From contig NC_018210.1 of the NCBI RefSeq assembly GCF_000219625.1, positions 248,001-312,000 on the forward strand: a DNA stretch of 64,000 bases, written 5' to 3'. This stretch comes from Zymoseptoria tritici IPO323. Its lineage: Eukaryota > Ascomycota > Dothideomycetes > Mycosphaerellales > Mycosphaerellaceae. Position 1 is the first letter of the stretch, and each line of letters begins with the position of its first letter. Under the pieces are notes generated by a model that did not search any database, was not told the origin of the DNA, and worked only from the letters and a program-made list of their open reading frames with translations. Shown here in pieces: positions 10,247-21,243 of the stretch. The position numbers and the translations under genes were made by a program.

Positions 10247-11144
10247 TCACGCTTTCTTTCCCACTACGACCCAGAACCTCTGATGCTTTCCTGCCTTTTC
10301 CGAAAAGTATCGCAACATCTTCCTCTCTATTGCAGCTAGATGCTCCGGCGTCTTTCCCGATCCGAGAATCCTCTTATAAGCGTCAAAGCTCGCCGATCCC
10401 AGATACTTGGTCGAATAAGCCGAAATGTTCTCCGTCTCTGGATGGCCAGGCCACTCGCCAAACATCCATCGGAACTCTTTCACTTCCACATTCACGAATC
10501 CCGCATTTCGCAGCAGTCCAGCCAGCTTGGGAGCGACGTCCACGACCAGGCCTTGCCTCATGAACTCCAATTCCATCCCAATCGCGTAAGCATCTCGCGG
10601 GAGGGGGTTCTGATCGGCGTCCCAAAATCGAGAAACATCAAGCTCCTGCAACTCCAGATATCCGCCGGGAGCGAGGAGAGACTTGGCTTGAGCTATGTAC
10701 TCGCGCCAGTCAGTCATGCCGTACACCAGCATGCGGGAGAAGATGTAGTCAAAATATCCTGGTGGGAAAACGGTTTCGTCCCCGGCGAAGGTGTGGAAGT
10801 CCCCTTGGAGACAAGCGACATTTCTGGGCAATCGCTCCTGATCGGGGATGGGAGAGATGTCGTTGCTGATGACTGAAGCCGAAGGATGTTGATTGGCGAG
10901 CTTGCGGGTGATAGCACCGGTTCCGCTGCCCACTTCGAGGATCTTCGAAGGCTTCTCGAGAGGTGCATGATGGTATTTCCCACGCATCATCTCGTCAATC
11001 GCTGCGGACTGCAAGTTGAGACGTTCATGTTCAGCCGCACTTGGTCGTTCAGTCAGTCGGAGGATCAGAGTAGAAAAGAATTGTCTGACTCAACTCGTTC
11101 GACGATTGATAGAAGGTCGAGAATATGTCCTGGATGTCACCCAT
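10247..11144 (-). CDS. Class I SAM-dependent methyltransferase, LaeA-like (280 aa)
   Basis: I infer two exons: 11144-11095 and 11039-10247, with a 55-bp intron (GTTGAG...CCAAG, branch CTGAC/CTGAA). Splicing joins a start with MGDIQDIFSTFYQ to AAEHERLNLQ, which matches the usual fungal layout of an (E/D)xxRLxxQ segment just before the fold. Motif I is ILEVGSGTGAIT, followed by a VISNDISP acidic loop, an ACLQGDF motif and LLAPGGYLELQELD (post-I to motif III). The family uses S-adenosylmethionine; fungal members act on diverse substrates or regulate secondary metabolism. No biosynthetic cluster is visible here, so the substrate is unknown. Its 3' end converges on the decayed gene at 7794-10122. 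An ATG within exon 2 would give a shorter protein. Confidence 0.85.
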
Positions 11145-11298
11145 CTTGCCGTATGTTGATGGAAAGATGAAACGACTGTGAGCGAATCGAGATACTTGTG
11201 CTCATGCAAGGGAGCTTTGCCGTGGATGGCTGATCGCGGGCGCTGCAGATTTTGGTAACACAACTGACATCAGCTGCGATGCATCCCGGCCTACCGCC

Positions 11299-11316
11299 TG
11301 ACAACAAAATGGAAAC
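11299..11316. repeat. 18-bp terminal inverted repeat, left (mariner relic)
   Basis: tgacaacaaaatggaaac; the exact reverse complement is at 12571-12588. Confidence 0.93.
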
Positions 11317-11350
11317 AAATCTAAAAAATTCATAACATTCAAAACACTAT

Positions 11351-12493
11351 CTAATACTGCGTCTTTTGCCCGTTATTGTCTAGAACAGTATGCATACGCG
11401 CCGGCATACTCTCTATACACTTATTTATTGTCTCGTAAGTAATAGAATCGAAGCTAGCTAAGGCTTCCGCGCGTACTTCGTCTCTCGTAAAGCGACCGTT
11501 CTTTCGAAACTTCGTCTTTACTACACCCGCTATTGTCTCGACAGCCGAAAGATCCGGAGAGGTTCGCGCGTTTAAATAAGAAGTAATGCCGTGTTTCTTC
11601 TTATACGCGTTTACCTCTTTAGAATAATGCGAGCCGTCGTAGTCTTCCTCGAGAATAAGATCCGGAAACTCTTTTAAAAGCGGTAAAATAACCGGTTCTA
11701 AGAAGTCTTTAATATATTGTTTACTCGACATCTTTCCGTTCGAGTTACGAGGCTCGTATTCGATAAATCTCTTAAAGTTGCGGCCGATAAGAGCAAAGAA
11801 GTGTACGTCTTTAGTTTGTTCGTCGTTTCGCGGGTTTTCGTTTCGTTTCGGTCCGGGTTTCTTCTTTTTTCGTTTCGAGACTCGACGTATACATTCCGGT
11901 TTATCGCGCGTACCGATACGCCGCTAAATATAGTGCCGATTCTCTTATTGTCCTTGCCCGAAGTGAAACTCGTCCGAAAAGTAGACGTTATTCTAATCCG
12001 TCTTCTTAGGCCGTACGTCGAGAGAATCTAACGCGAAATCTATTCGAACTTCTGCGTGTTTCTCGTCGAGTTCCTCTTCCGTACGCGCAATATGCCGGCC
12101 TATATCTTCTTCTCGTTGTAGGCCTCGTTTTATCGTTCGATCCGAAACGTCCAGAAGCTCGGCTTCGTATCGAAGAGTATCGATATCTACGTCGTGTCTA
12201 GCGAATCCGTTGTCCTCGATAACGCTTCTCGAATCCTCGATATTCTGTTTATTATAGTGTCGCTCTTCGTCTCCTTAAAACCCGCCGCGTGTCTCGTTTT
12301 GTTGTATTCTTCGGGGCTCGTTTGCGGTCGTAATCTTCGAGATGTTGCCTTTCGAGGTTTTAAAACATTTAGCAATATCGTCTTATGTTACGATTATTCC
12401 TTTCTCCCGCTCGAGGTATTCGCCAAATTTAGCTACACCGAGGATCTTGCTCTTCCTCGGGGTATCGAAGTGCTTCTGTCCTTTCTTCGGCAT
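11351..12493 (-). pseudogene. Tc1/mariner transposase remnant
   Basis: From ATG 12493 (MPKKGQKHFDTPRKSKILGV) one frame of 381 codons runs to TAG 11351, interrupted by six stops, several where Trp or Gln is expected. An N-terminal helix-turn-helix segment (DDIAKCFKTSKGNISKI) is followed by the catalytic region: NNVYFSDEFHFG (first Asp), LILEEDYDGSHYSKEV (second Asp) and SPDLSAVETI (third acidic position, usually SPDLNPIE). The last 126 codons (11731-11351) are still open but lack the first Asp. Inactive. Confidence 0.88.
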
Positions 12494-12570
12494 CGTGTGT
12501 GTGTTGTGTATATGTACAAAGGTGTTAAAACATCGAAGAAATTGCGACGCGGGGGATCAGCCGTTGCCAA

Positions 12571-12588
12571 GTTTCCATTTTGTTGTCA
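12571..12588. repeat. 18-bp terminal inverted repeat, right (mariner relic)
   Basis: gtttccattttgttgtca; the exact reverse complement of 11299-11316. Confidence 0.93.
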
Positions 12589-12821
12589 CCACCTTGCCCG
12601 GCGCCTACCTGAGGCGCAGAGACGCCAAGAGCTATCCATCATCACCAGTCCCGCATGTCGACGTCTCCCTTCCAGAACGCCTTGAGCAGGTCCCCGGGCA
12701 CACGAACGAATTCTCCATAGTTGTACGAAAGGGTTAAGAGACGACCTCCATTATCGGACAAGTCTGCAGGCTGCTCCTCTGCAAATTTCTGGCTCAAGCT
12801 CGTAGATTCGAGCGGACCAAG

Positions 12822-13349
12822 TTACATGCCAGGAATCTGAGCTTTGCGAGTTTCAGAGGACGACTTCGAAGTAGGCCCACGAGAAGCGTTCAAGGTGGGT
12901 CGCATGGTCAACAGACTACCGTGGAGATGCTTCGGCTCGCAACTGAATCCTGAGAACAACAAGCTTGACGACCAATGTGAAGATAATAGAGCGGCCGCTC
13001 GATGCGGTGTCCCGGCATCTGTCAAAACAGAGGGACGTGACGGGTAGGGTCCGGGAGTCTTCCTGGGATATGTGGACGTCCATTGAGTCCGCGGCGCTCG
13101 TCCGAGGCCAGTCGTCGGCTCGTGTAAGAACGCATCAAGAGCAGCAGGGTCATGCCAGTTTGACACCGCCTCACTGGAGCGTGGCTTCCCGGTACTCGGT
13201 GCCGCGAACTGTGATCGAACATGTTTACCTCGTGCTTTACCCCGCGAAGATGTTTCGACAGGCAGGCCATCCTTCCCAAAGTAGAATGAACGTCGACTGT
13301 CTGGCACCGCTGGCAGGGGTACGGTAACTGCAAATCCTGGACTTTCCAT
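12822..13349 (-). CDS. Possible hypothetical protein (175 aa), weak
   Basis: An open frame from ATG 13349 (MESPGFAVTVPLPAVPDSRR) to the stop at 12822. It is rich in Ser, Arg, Pro and Thr and has a basic stretch (SSRGKARGKHVRSQF). No domain is visible, and composition alone does not separate a disordered protein from chance. It would be divergent from the secreted protein starting at 13491, with about 140 bp between the start codons. Kept only because the frame is long for this gap and starts with ATG. Confidence 0.3.
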   Translation of the reverse strand: MESPGFAVTVPLPAVPDSRRSFYFGKDGLPVETSSRGKARGKHVRSQFAAPSTGKPRSSEAVSNWHDPAALDAFLHEPTTGLGRAPRTQWTSTYPRKTPGPYPSRPSVLTDAGTPHRAAALLSSHWSSSLLFSGFSCEPKHLHGSLLTMRPTLNASRGPTSKSSSETRKAQIPGM

Positions 13350-13490
13350 CAGCAGACTCAGCAGGATTTCAACTATCTGAACCCATCTCTTCCCTCGCTC
13401 TGTCTGCTTCCTCTTCCATTCTTTCTTCTTCAAGACCTCCACTCAGCCTCCGAAAAAAAGTCATTCCCACCAAGACTCTACAACTCCAAA

Positions 13491-13919
13491 ATGCAGCTCA
13501 AATCAGTCTTGCTCGCTCTCGGCATGATCGCCATAGTCAATGCATGCGGCGGAAGGGACGGTGGTATGTTGTCCATCTGCATCACCACCCACAGACTCCA
13601 CGACCTGTGACTAATTCAAACCACAGCCAGGTGCACCCAGAACAGCAACTGCAACTCGAACCGATGCAACGGCGGTAAGTCCATCACGATGTCGCGCCAC
13701 TCCTGGTTCGAAGCCTGACTCGATCACGATGATAGGTCGCTGCGTTCCATGCAAGACTGGTATTGCCGCCGGCGGAGAGTGTCCGACCATCGACACCAAT
13801 GATCCTTGCTGCAATTCGCAATGCCGTAAGTCAAGTCACTCGTTGCTGTGCGTGCTGTAGCTGAATGATGTGCGACAGACATGGCTCCGAACGGCATGGG
13901 CGTGTGCAACAAGTGTTGA
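13491..13919 (+). CDS. Small cysteine-rich secreted protein (83 aa, four exons)
   Basis: Assembled from splice signals: exons 13491-13563, 13627-13674, 13736-13825 and 13879-13919, with donors GTATGT, GTAAGT, GTAAGT and acceptors ACAG, ATAG, ACAG. Phases agree at every junction. The product starts with a signal peptide (MQLKSVLLALGMIAIVNA). The mature part of about 65 residues contains 12 Cys, including a CC pair (NDPCCNSQC) and a C-terminal CNKC. Size, signal and even Cys number fit disulfide-stabilised small secreted proteins of filamentous fungi, a group that includes effectors and antimicrobial peptides. The function cannot be assigned. No single exon is long enough to be noticed as an ORF. 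Confidence 0.82.
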
Positions 13920-14338
13920 GGCGGCAGCTGGGTTCCAGATGCCAGCCTTTGTCTTGGACGGCGGGGCTACTCGATGGGCTCTGGACTTCTGATCAGCTGT
14001 GAGCAGCAGGAGCAGGAGCAAATGGAGATGGAATTGGAGAATGAGGGAGTGACTTTGCTGTTTTGAGACGGTTGCAGTAGTTTGATGCTCATTGAAACAT
14101 CTTTGAAGTTGACTTTTTGGAACGCTCAGTCAGTGAAACAGTGCCGCAGGCAGAGAAGAAGAAAGAGACCCTGCGTGTGTGGAAGTCAACAGTCGTCGCT
14201 GCTAAACAAGCTGTCAACAGAAGGGAAGGCGCTTTTGTCCCATTTTGCGACTCGCTTTGGCAGTGCCCCACACAAAACGTGCCGCTGCTCGCTTTTGTCG
14301 CAAAGGTCATGAAAGCTCATGCCAGGCTCACAATAACT
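13920..14338. other. Intergenic, 3' flanks of convergent genes
   Basis: About 420 bp between the secreted protein and the DUF2786-like gene on the other strand. No gene seen. Confidence 0.5.
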
Positions 14339-16822
14339 TTAGGTCTCCGCATCCTCAAGTCCTTGACCCTTGATGGCCTGTCTCTTGGGAGCGAGCTTCT
14401 TGGCGTCCACTTGGCCACTTTCATACGCCGCCTTGTCGAATGATTTCGCCTGGCTTTTGCGCCCTTTCTTCACCTTTCCCTTGTAAGCCTTCGCGAATGC
14501 TTCGTCGGCGATCTGATCGGCGTTCTTGTAGAATGTGACCATTGTGGTTTCGTCTTTCCAGGCCGCTTCTGGCTTGTCCTCGGGCTTGGAGGTAGTATTC
14601 GCGGCGGGTTGCCCGGAGTAGTCTGGCGGCGGAGTGGGCATCTTTCTCGCTCGGGCCTCCGACATCAGTGTGCGGAAGTGTTCTTGTTCGAAGTCGTCAA
14701 GTTCGTTGTCGTCGTTGTCACCATCGTGATCATCCTGGTCGGCTTTCGAGGTTTCCTCAGCTTCGTCTAAGGGATGTATGGTCAGCCTGCTTATCAATAC
14801 TTGTCACGGGAAGGAATACTTGCCGTCGTCGTCTTCCAACGAGGCGACATTCAGACGCTCAATCTCAGCTTGCCGTGCTTTTTCCTCTTCCTGGATTCTG
14901 CGCGCATGATCTCTCTCCCGAGTTCGCCCTGCTTCTTGAGCTGCTCGGGCCTCATACTCTCGTTCAAGCATCGCCATATCGTGGAGACCTTTGCAGACTC
15001 CTCGACAGTATGAACTGCGTGCAGGAATGCCTTTGTACTCGAGTGCCCATCGACTGATGTCGTTGTAGATCTTGACGAATGCATGGGCCGAAGCAACGGT
15101 GTTTTCCGCGATACCACCGAATTTGATGTAAATGAAATCCGTCTTGACGACCCCCTTCATGTACGCGTGGTGGTTTTGAGTGCGGACTTTTGTTGCGAAG
15201 AAAAGTTTGATCGCATGACAAAGGTCGTTCGTCCATGCGTTGAAGAGCACAGGGAGCTCCTTATTGCCGTCCCTTCTTCGGATCGCTACTGTGCTTATCC
15301 CGTCTTGGTCTTGCCGACCTTCAAAATGACTGATGACCTCAGCTTTCGTGACGTTCCATCGATGAGTCAACCTCACGGCCTGTCTGGCGGCATTCTTCAT
15401 CTCTCTCTCGTTGCCTTGACTGTCGATAACAGCGAACAAACTCCTGAGTCTGATCATGTCAGATTCAGCACAGTCCCCAGTAGAAGGTCCCACACGCGTG
15501 GCGGTCTCATCTATCTCTGCGAAGTACAGTGACTGCGGTTCGGGTTTTGCCCGTTTCTTGCTGGGTTTGGTGGGCGGCTGAACTAACGTCTCGACCTCTT
15601 CCTCTTCCTCATCCGATTCAGCGCTGTCACTGTCGTCGGAGCTGCTGGGTGACTTAGAGCGAGGCCGCTTCTGCGGAATTGTGAGCTTGATGCTCTGGGC
15701 ACGGTCTCCGCGAAGATCCTTGAGGATGAAGTTTGGGCCTTCCTCCGCCGTGGACGCGGGCCCAAATCCAGCTGGCTGACTCTGCGGCACGGGTTGCGTA
15801 GCGACGGTCTCCTCTTCATCGTCCGAGCTTCCAATAGAGATGACGCTGACAGCCCGTGATCTCCTGGTTGGCTTTGAGACCTGAAGGACTTGACCGTCGT
15901 CTTCATTACCACTGCCCATCTGGCCAGGCTGAGGCTTGCGGGCAGGCAATAATGCTGTGTCTCTTCCCGTACCAGTGGTTGCACTGATGCTCGTGGAAAC
16001 TGCGGATCTCTGGGAAATACTCTTTTGAGCCTCCCTAATCTCTGCCTGTTGCGCAAACATCTTGTCACGCAGGCGTTTCTGCTTCGCCAGCACCTTCTCG
16101 TCATTAGTCATAGGAGTATAAGAGGCGTTGCCGAATGTAACCACCGGTACTGCCGGCGTTGGCGTCTTGTTGCGGTTGAGACTTGATGAACCTAGATCAA
16201 TCGGTAGAGACGATTCTCCTGACTGAGTGTGATTGTCGGAGGCCATATTTGTACTCTTTCCCGCTTCAAGTGCTGAGCTCTGCGCTTGAGCAGGCTCCTT
16301 CGCACCCATTCCGAAGCTTCCCGAGCGAGCGGCTTCAGCGCGTCCCGCGTTCTCCTTCGCACTCTGTCTCTGGTCGAGGAGACTGTCTCGGCGAAGCACA
16401 GCTCGATCCATCTTCAGCACCGGGTCGATCTCCCGAGATTGCTCCTTCGCGGACGGTCCAAACTTCGGGCTACCTGCCTGCCCATAAGTGAAAGGTCGCG
16501 TACGGTTGTCTTCGTCATGACCTCCACGGCGACCTCGAAGAATAGGAGCTTCGCCCTGCTGAACTCCATCTGCCTGACCAACGGTCCTGGCGCCAGTGTC
16601 AGACGCCGAAGAGGTGCCTTGCTGTTTCTGATATCCATCCTGGGTTGCAATCTTGCGGCGGGCTCCACCGGCGTCATAGTCGATTTGACGGAGCTTCACT
16701 GTCCGCACACCGGTCCTGCCAACAGCATCAGCTGCTGAATCGCTGTCGCGCCTTTTCTGTCTATCGTTCTGCGCGAGACTTTGTCCGGCGGGTTGAGTGA
16801 CGGAGCTGAAGGCGAACCACAT
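14339..16822 (-). CDS. DUF2786-like protein with long disordered N-terminus (808 aa)
   Basis: Two exons, 16822-14824 and 14766-14339, joined by a 57-bp GC-AG intron (donor GCAAGT at 14823, branch CTGAC, acceptor TTAG). This gives DDD|DEAEE in frame. Residues 1-430 are low-complexity, with acidic and Ser-rich patches (SSDDEEE, SSSDDSDSAESDEEEEE) and basic nuclear-type stretches (KPSKKRAKPE). From about residue 460 a folded part appears: IRLRSLFAVID, then REMKNAARQAVRLTHRWNVT, resembling the DUF2786 helical repeat, followed by a domain ending SRWALEYKGIPARSSYCRGV. The C-terminus is coiled-coil and charged. Probably nuclear; the role is unknown. The start may lie upstream, since the first codons (MWFAFSSV) look arbitrary. 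Confidence 0.75.
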
Positions 16823-17713
16823 CACTGCTGGAGTGGCTGAATGAGCCGGCGCAGTCTGCGGTGGTGTATTGGTGTATAGCTGTGAGAGTGTGGTGATCGA
16901 GGTAGAAAGGTCGGGAAGGTTGTGAAGTAGGAGGGTGTAACCAATGTCTCATCCGTCGAAGGTCGAAGTGTTATTGTGACGATGTTTCAATTCGAGGTGG
17001 ATGAAGAGGAATAAAAGGAAAGAAGAGAAGAAGAAGAGGGCATGTAGAGAGGCATAGAGAAGCAGCAGCAGTGCCTCCGCATGTGTTCGCAGCTGAAGCT
17101 CGTGCTCCATGCTTTCGCCTCGATCGCATGCGCTCTAGCACTCATATACGTGCGAATGCACTCACCGTGGCGATATTGCGAGCAGTCTCACATGTTGCGA
17201 CTTGTCAGCGAGAATAGATGTCCTGAAGAGGAGAGAGAATATCTTACCTGGCCTCGACCAAGCCTGGTGATAGGTCGGCCCGTCCACAGAACCAATGCAG
17301 AAGGTGTGAAAGTCAGAAGAAGAAATGCATGAAAGAAGCTCGTACGTTGAATTTCCACCCTTGCACCTCTCCCTTCCAGAAATGCATCCTCAACAAACCC
17401 TACCACACATGCGACTCACGGGTATAAATGTGAACCGTTTCCCCAAAAGCCATTCCAAAAATGTAAAATCTCGCACTGTCGCTCGAGCAGTGACTTCTCG
17501 CAGCCTCGCGGCTGACAATCCAGGCGACAGACTGTGTCGTCCGCTTTGAAAAATTTCTCATCCCATCCCAGCTCTCCCTTCTCCTCTTTGAAACCATCTT
17601 ATACAGCGCCATGTTCTGCGTGTGATGGCGTGTCTTGCCCATGCTCTTCCTCAATTCCACGTCACGGTGAACCCATCTTCTCCTCCTCACCGCTCCATTA
17701 TCACTTCCTCCTC
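16823..17713. other. Intergenic; purine-rich tract at 16995-17060
   Basis: Upstream of the minus-strand DUF2786-like gene. It contains a long GA-rich run (a CT-rich tract on the gene's strand), common in fungal promoters, and then the 3' flank of the Ras gene. Confidence 0.5.
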
Positions 17714-18701
17714 TTACATAACGACGCACTTTGCGCAACACCCTGCCTCCCCCTCTTGGTCCTGGAATCCCATCTCGTCCTTTGGCCCGTTCCGGCCTCC
17801 ACCGCCGCCTGCTGCGCCGGATGGGTAGCCAGACATGTCCTTGTTGTATTTCCGGATCTCGCGCACGATATCGTAGAAGGCGTTGTCGACGTTGATGCGT
17901 GACTTGGCGGAAGTCTCGATGAATTTGCAGCCGAAAGATTCGGCGAGTTGGCGGCCCTCTAAAGTTGAGGTAGTGGTTAGCGGTTGTTGTGGAGGGAAAA
18001 GGATGGAGAAGCTGTGTGGAGATGAGAATGCCTGCGCACGCCATTGCAAGTCCGATCTTCACATCGTCTTCAATACCCAAGATGTCATTGCGACTCACCT
18101 TCCGTGCTGACCTTTCGGTCCGCCTCCAAATCGCACTTGTTGCCCACCACAATGATCGGGAAGTAGTCCTTATCCTTGACGCGCAATATTTGCTGCTGGA
18201 ACGTGACAATCTCGTCGAAGCTCTCGCGCGACGTGATGCTGTACACCAGCAGGAAGCCTTCACCCGTGCGCATGTATTGCTCGCGCATGGCGCTGTACTC
18301 TTCTTGGCCGGCCGTGTCGAGCACGTCGAGGAGGGCGACTTCGTCGTCGATGACGCATTGCTTGCGGTAGGAGTCTGTTGTGGGAGAAGAGAGTGTCAAT
18401 GAGAGCGCGCCGTGATGGGAGGGGTGGAATGTGGGATGTGATGTGTCGGAGGATGTGTTCAGGTGTATCGTACCTTCAATTGTCGGGTCGTATTCATCTA
18501 CGAAATGCGACTGGATGAGCTGGATGGTCAGACAACTCTTTCCCACTCCTCCACCGCCGACGACGACCAGTTTGTATTCCCGTAGGAACTGGGAAGTGTG
18601 ATGTTAGCTTGAAACTGCGCACGCGCCATTGGATCTCGTCGCAGCATCGCCGAAGTCGACGCTTTGACAGCATCGGTGGGTATGCGTACTTTGGAAGCCA
18701 T
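17714..18701 (-). CDS. ras1: Ras small GTPase (215 aa)
   Basis: Four exons: 18701-18690, 18588-18474, 18374-18099 and 17958-17714 (introns 101, 99 and 140 bp, all GT-AG). The first exon is only four codons (MASK) and splices to [19 protein letters not shown], a canonical P-loop start. Switch I is YDPTIEDSYRKQ, switch [22 protein letters not shown], the guanine motif [11 protein letters not shown] and the SAK box ETSAK. The C-terminus GCCAKCVVM has a CAAX box with upstream Cys residues, predicting farnesylation and palmitoylation and a plasma-membrane location. Glycines at positions 11-14 of the P-loop are as in fungal RasA/Ras1. It should signal to the cAMP and MAPK pathways. The gene symbol reflects similarity to the Ras1/RasA group. 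Confidence 0.95.
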
Positions 18702-19142
18702 TGTGAGTTGTGTGATGTCGCGAGGAGTCTAGATAGACTGGTTTGGGGGTAGATGGCTCGCGTTGAGGTCGTCCGGAAGACCGGCGGGTTGCGGGGACGG
18801 AGTAGGCGCCGACGACGACGAGGACAGCAGGGATATGGTGGTTGTGAGCGCGGTGATGACAGTGTGGTGGCGGATGAAGGCTCTTTCTCGGCGGAGGTGG
18901 TTCGACGGGGTGTGTGTCTTTGTGTGAAAGATGGCAGGTCGAGGCAAGGGACGGGCCAAACGTGATGAACGACCAAGCGGGTGCGAAGGGTTGGTTGGTG
19001 CGTGCGGAGGAGAGAAGTTGGACTAGTTCTAGTGGAGAGGCGGCGGCGCTGGGGTGGCAGGCTTAAATTCTTCGCGTGGATCGCTGGAGGTCTGGGCGTT
19101 GGGATGGAATTCTTGTGCAGGACACTGGATTTCTCTTTGATG

Positions 19143-19166
19143 GCTGAGGCTGAGGCTGAGGCTGAG
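19143..19166. repeat. (GCTGAG)4 microsatellite
   Basis: Four perfect hexamer copies upstream of the Ras gene. Confidence 0.9.
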
Positions 19167-20385
19167 AGACAGGGGAGCGGTGCTGTGGTGGTGGTATTCC
19201 ACGGGAGATGCAATGCAATGCGGGAGGTAAGGTAAGGTATGCAATGCGAAGCTCTCGCCTCGGTTCGATTTTATTACCAGATCGATCGTGGACAGGGGAT
19301 GAGGTGAAGACCGGAGCTTCGAGCTAGGTCTAGGGTGTTTGGGAGGGTTGATAGTAGGGGTATATCACACCGTCCTGGAGGTGCTTGGAGGAGATCTAGA
19401 ACTACCGTGCTAGTTCTACCTCGTACCTCACTGATGAAGCACTTGCGATGGCTGTCAGAAAGGCGTCATCTCCTACAGACTCAAGGAGACAGCTTGGTTC
19501 CACGGATTACCATACCGCCGAACAGAATCTCACTCACAATCCACTGGAATGTATTCTATTGCTATCGTGCAGTTGGCAGGGGAGATGTCTTCACGATCCC
19601 CGTTCCAGGCGCTGCAGAATCCCTCTCCGATCACATGTCACTGCCACTGACTTCAGCACACTCCCGGTGTCTACTACGTCGTCGTCGTCCATTACACGAG
19701 CATGGCACCTCTTTAGCTCTGTCTGGTCTTGGACCACGAGGACATCCCTCATCTCCGGCACGAACTTGCAAGAGCCGTCGCATATTCAAGCTGGCATAGG
19801 CCTGCCTCCCCTGCTCGGCACTTGACCTTGCGTACTGCATCTCGTGCTTCGTCCCGACTGCAAGACCTCATCGGCTCATCCTCCTCCTCCACCAAGCCTT
19901 TCAAAGCGCCACATCCGCCGGGACCCCTCCCCGAAGGACTCGCTGCCGCCGAGCCGGGCGTCCTAGCAGCATCGCATCTCGATCGCATCTCGCCGCTTGT
20001 CTGTGTTCTCCTTCAGAACATCCAATCTTCGAGACAGACATTACCACAATCTTATCAAATACACAGGCCGAGGGAGGAGCGAGCGAAATCTTATTAGTGA
20101 AAGACAGGAGGTAGCGGCGGACACTACTTATCATGACTGACTCTCCGACGGAAAAAGGGTCATCCAAATCCAGAAGTTCCGTCGAAAAGACGGTACGGTA
20201 CGCCCGTTGAGAACACCTAGCGTGGGCGCCGGGATCGACAGCACGTCTTTGTGTGTTGCGGTCTCGACTCTCGACTCTTCCATTTCTTCACTTTCATCGT
20301 AAGCCATATTCCAGCATACATGGTTCGCAGCAGCCCAACGCACCTCTCTCATCAGAGGCGTTCCTTATGCGTACAGCGTGGAAGC

Positions 20386-20400
20386 CACACACACACACAC
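20386..20400. repeat. (CA)7 microsatellite
   Basis: Alternating CA run in intergenic DNA. Confidence 0.85.
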
Positions 20401-20480
20401 ATCTGCCATGCACTTTCCACGTTCCCACTGTCCACTCTCAGACCCATGGTTTTTGTGGTCCAACGCCGGTTGGACGCCGC

Positions 20481-20530
20481 TCCGCCTCTGTCCGCCCCTC
20501 TCCGCCTCTGTCCGCTTCCGTCCGCCTCTT
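20481..20530. repeat. Tandem repeat, 5 x 10 bp (TCCGCCTCTG-like)
   Basis: Five consecutive 10-mers beginning TCCGC: tccgcctctg, tccgcccctc, tccgcctctg, tccgcttccg, tccgcctctt. Confidence 0.85.
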
Positions 20531-21243
20531 CGGGACTCAAAGCTCCGATTCGTCCTCATTTGCACCACATGCACCACATGCAGCAGCACAACATCCTGCA
20601 TCGACCCTGCTTTCGTGGTGATATTCACAAGTCCGTTTGCAGGTGAGTTTTACTCAAGGTACCAAATGTTTGTATTTCACACCCGGAGCACATCGTCGCT
20701 GGATCTCGGAGTTCGACTCCGTTCGATGACTTTGGCTCCTTCCTAAAACGAGGTAAGACTGGCGTTGAATGGACTATGATTCATGCACATAACGTCCCGT
20801 AGGCTTATAGGCAGGACTCGGGTGCGGAATGAAAGCACACTGATATTTGGATTACGACTGCTGCTCGGCTCTGGATCGTTTTGCACGAGATATTGGTGAG
20901 GTGGAGGTGGATGTCTCGCTGATGAAGGGTAGGATGAGGTGACGTGAAGTGAAGTGGAGACTGCGCCCTTGCGATACGTCTTTCATACTTCATGATTATC
21001 CATGCTTGCCCATCTTGCTCTGCAACAGACTCCCGTTCCTGAAGAGACGCCGTACTCCATAACTCCGTCCATTCCGTAATGCCTTCCCAGTCCCGTTGAC
21101 GTATCATTCAGCCTTCGCACGCTCAGATGAGCGCCGAGAGGACGTCTTTTCAGATCTCCCGCCCATCAGAACCATTGCCTTTCTCCTTGACACCTCATTC
21201 CTTATTTGTTGCCTCGCCCGCCTGCAGTACCGACCAAGATGTC

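Larger units (their letters stand above)
11299..12588 (-). mobile_element. Tc1/mariner-like DNA transposon relic, RIP-damaged
   Basis: A 1.29-kb element bounded by perfect 18-bp inverted repeats (tgacaacaaaatggaaac at 11299-11316; its complement at 12571-12588). It holds one transposase frame on the minus strand broken by stops. Size and coding content fit Tc1/mariner. The bases directly outside the repeats (ccgcc left, ccacc right) do not show the expected TA duplication, so the true ends may be slightly further out or the flanks may have mutated. Confidence 0.85.
18702..21243. other. 2.5-kb intergenic region with microsatellites
   Basis: It contains the Ras 5' region and the 3' flank of the minus-strand F-box-like gene. 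Simple repeats are listed separately: (GCTGAG)4, (CA)n and five copies of a 10-bp unit. The many short overlapping ORFs on both strands have no protein character. No gene supported. Confidence 0.5.

Noticed and set aside
12194..12737. Plus-strand frames over the mariner relic
   Set aside because: Antisense to the transposase, which explains the sequence.
18494..19213. 239-residue minus-strand open frame overlapping the Ras 5' exons
   Set aside because: Pro/Arg/Thr-rich low-complexity text in a different frame from Ras; it covers the first intron and promoter.
19335..20646. Several 120-155-residue frames on both strands
   Set aside because: They overlap each other, are rich in simple-sequence residues and include microsatellites.
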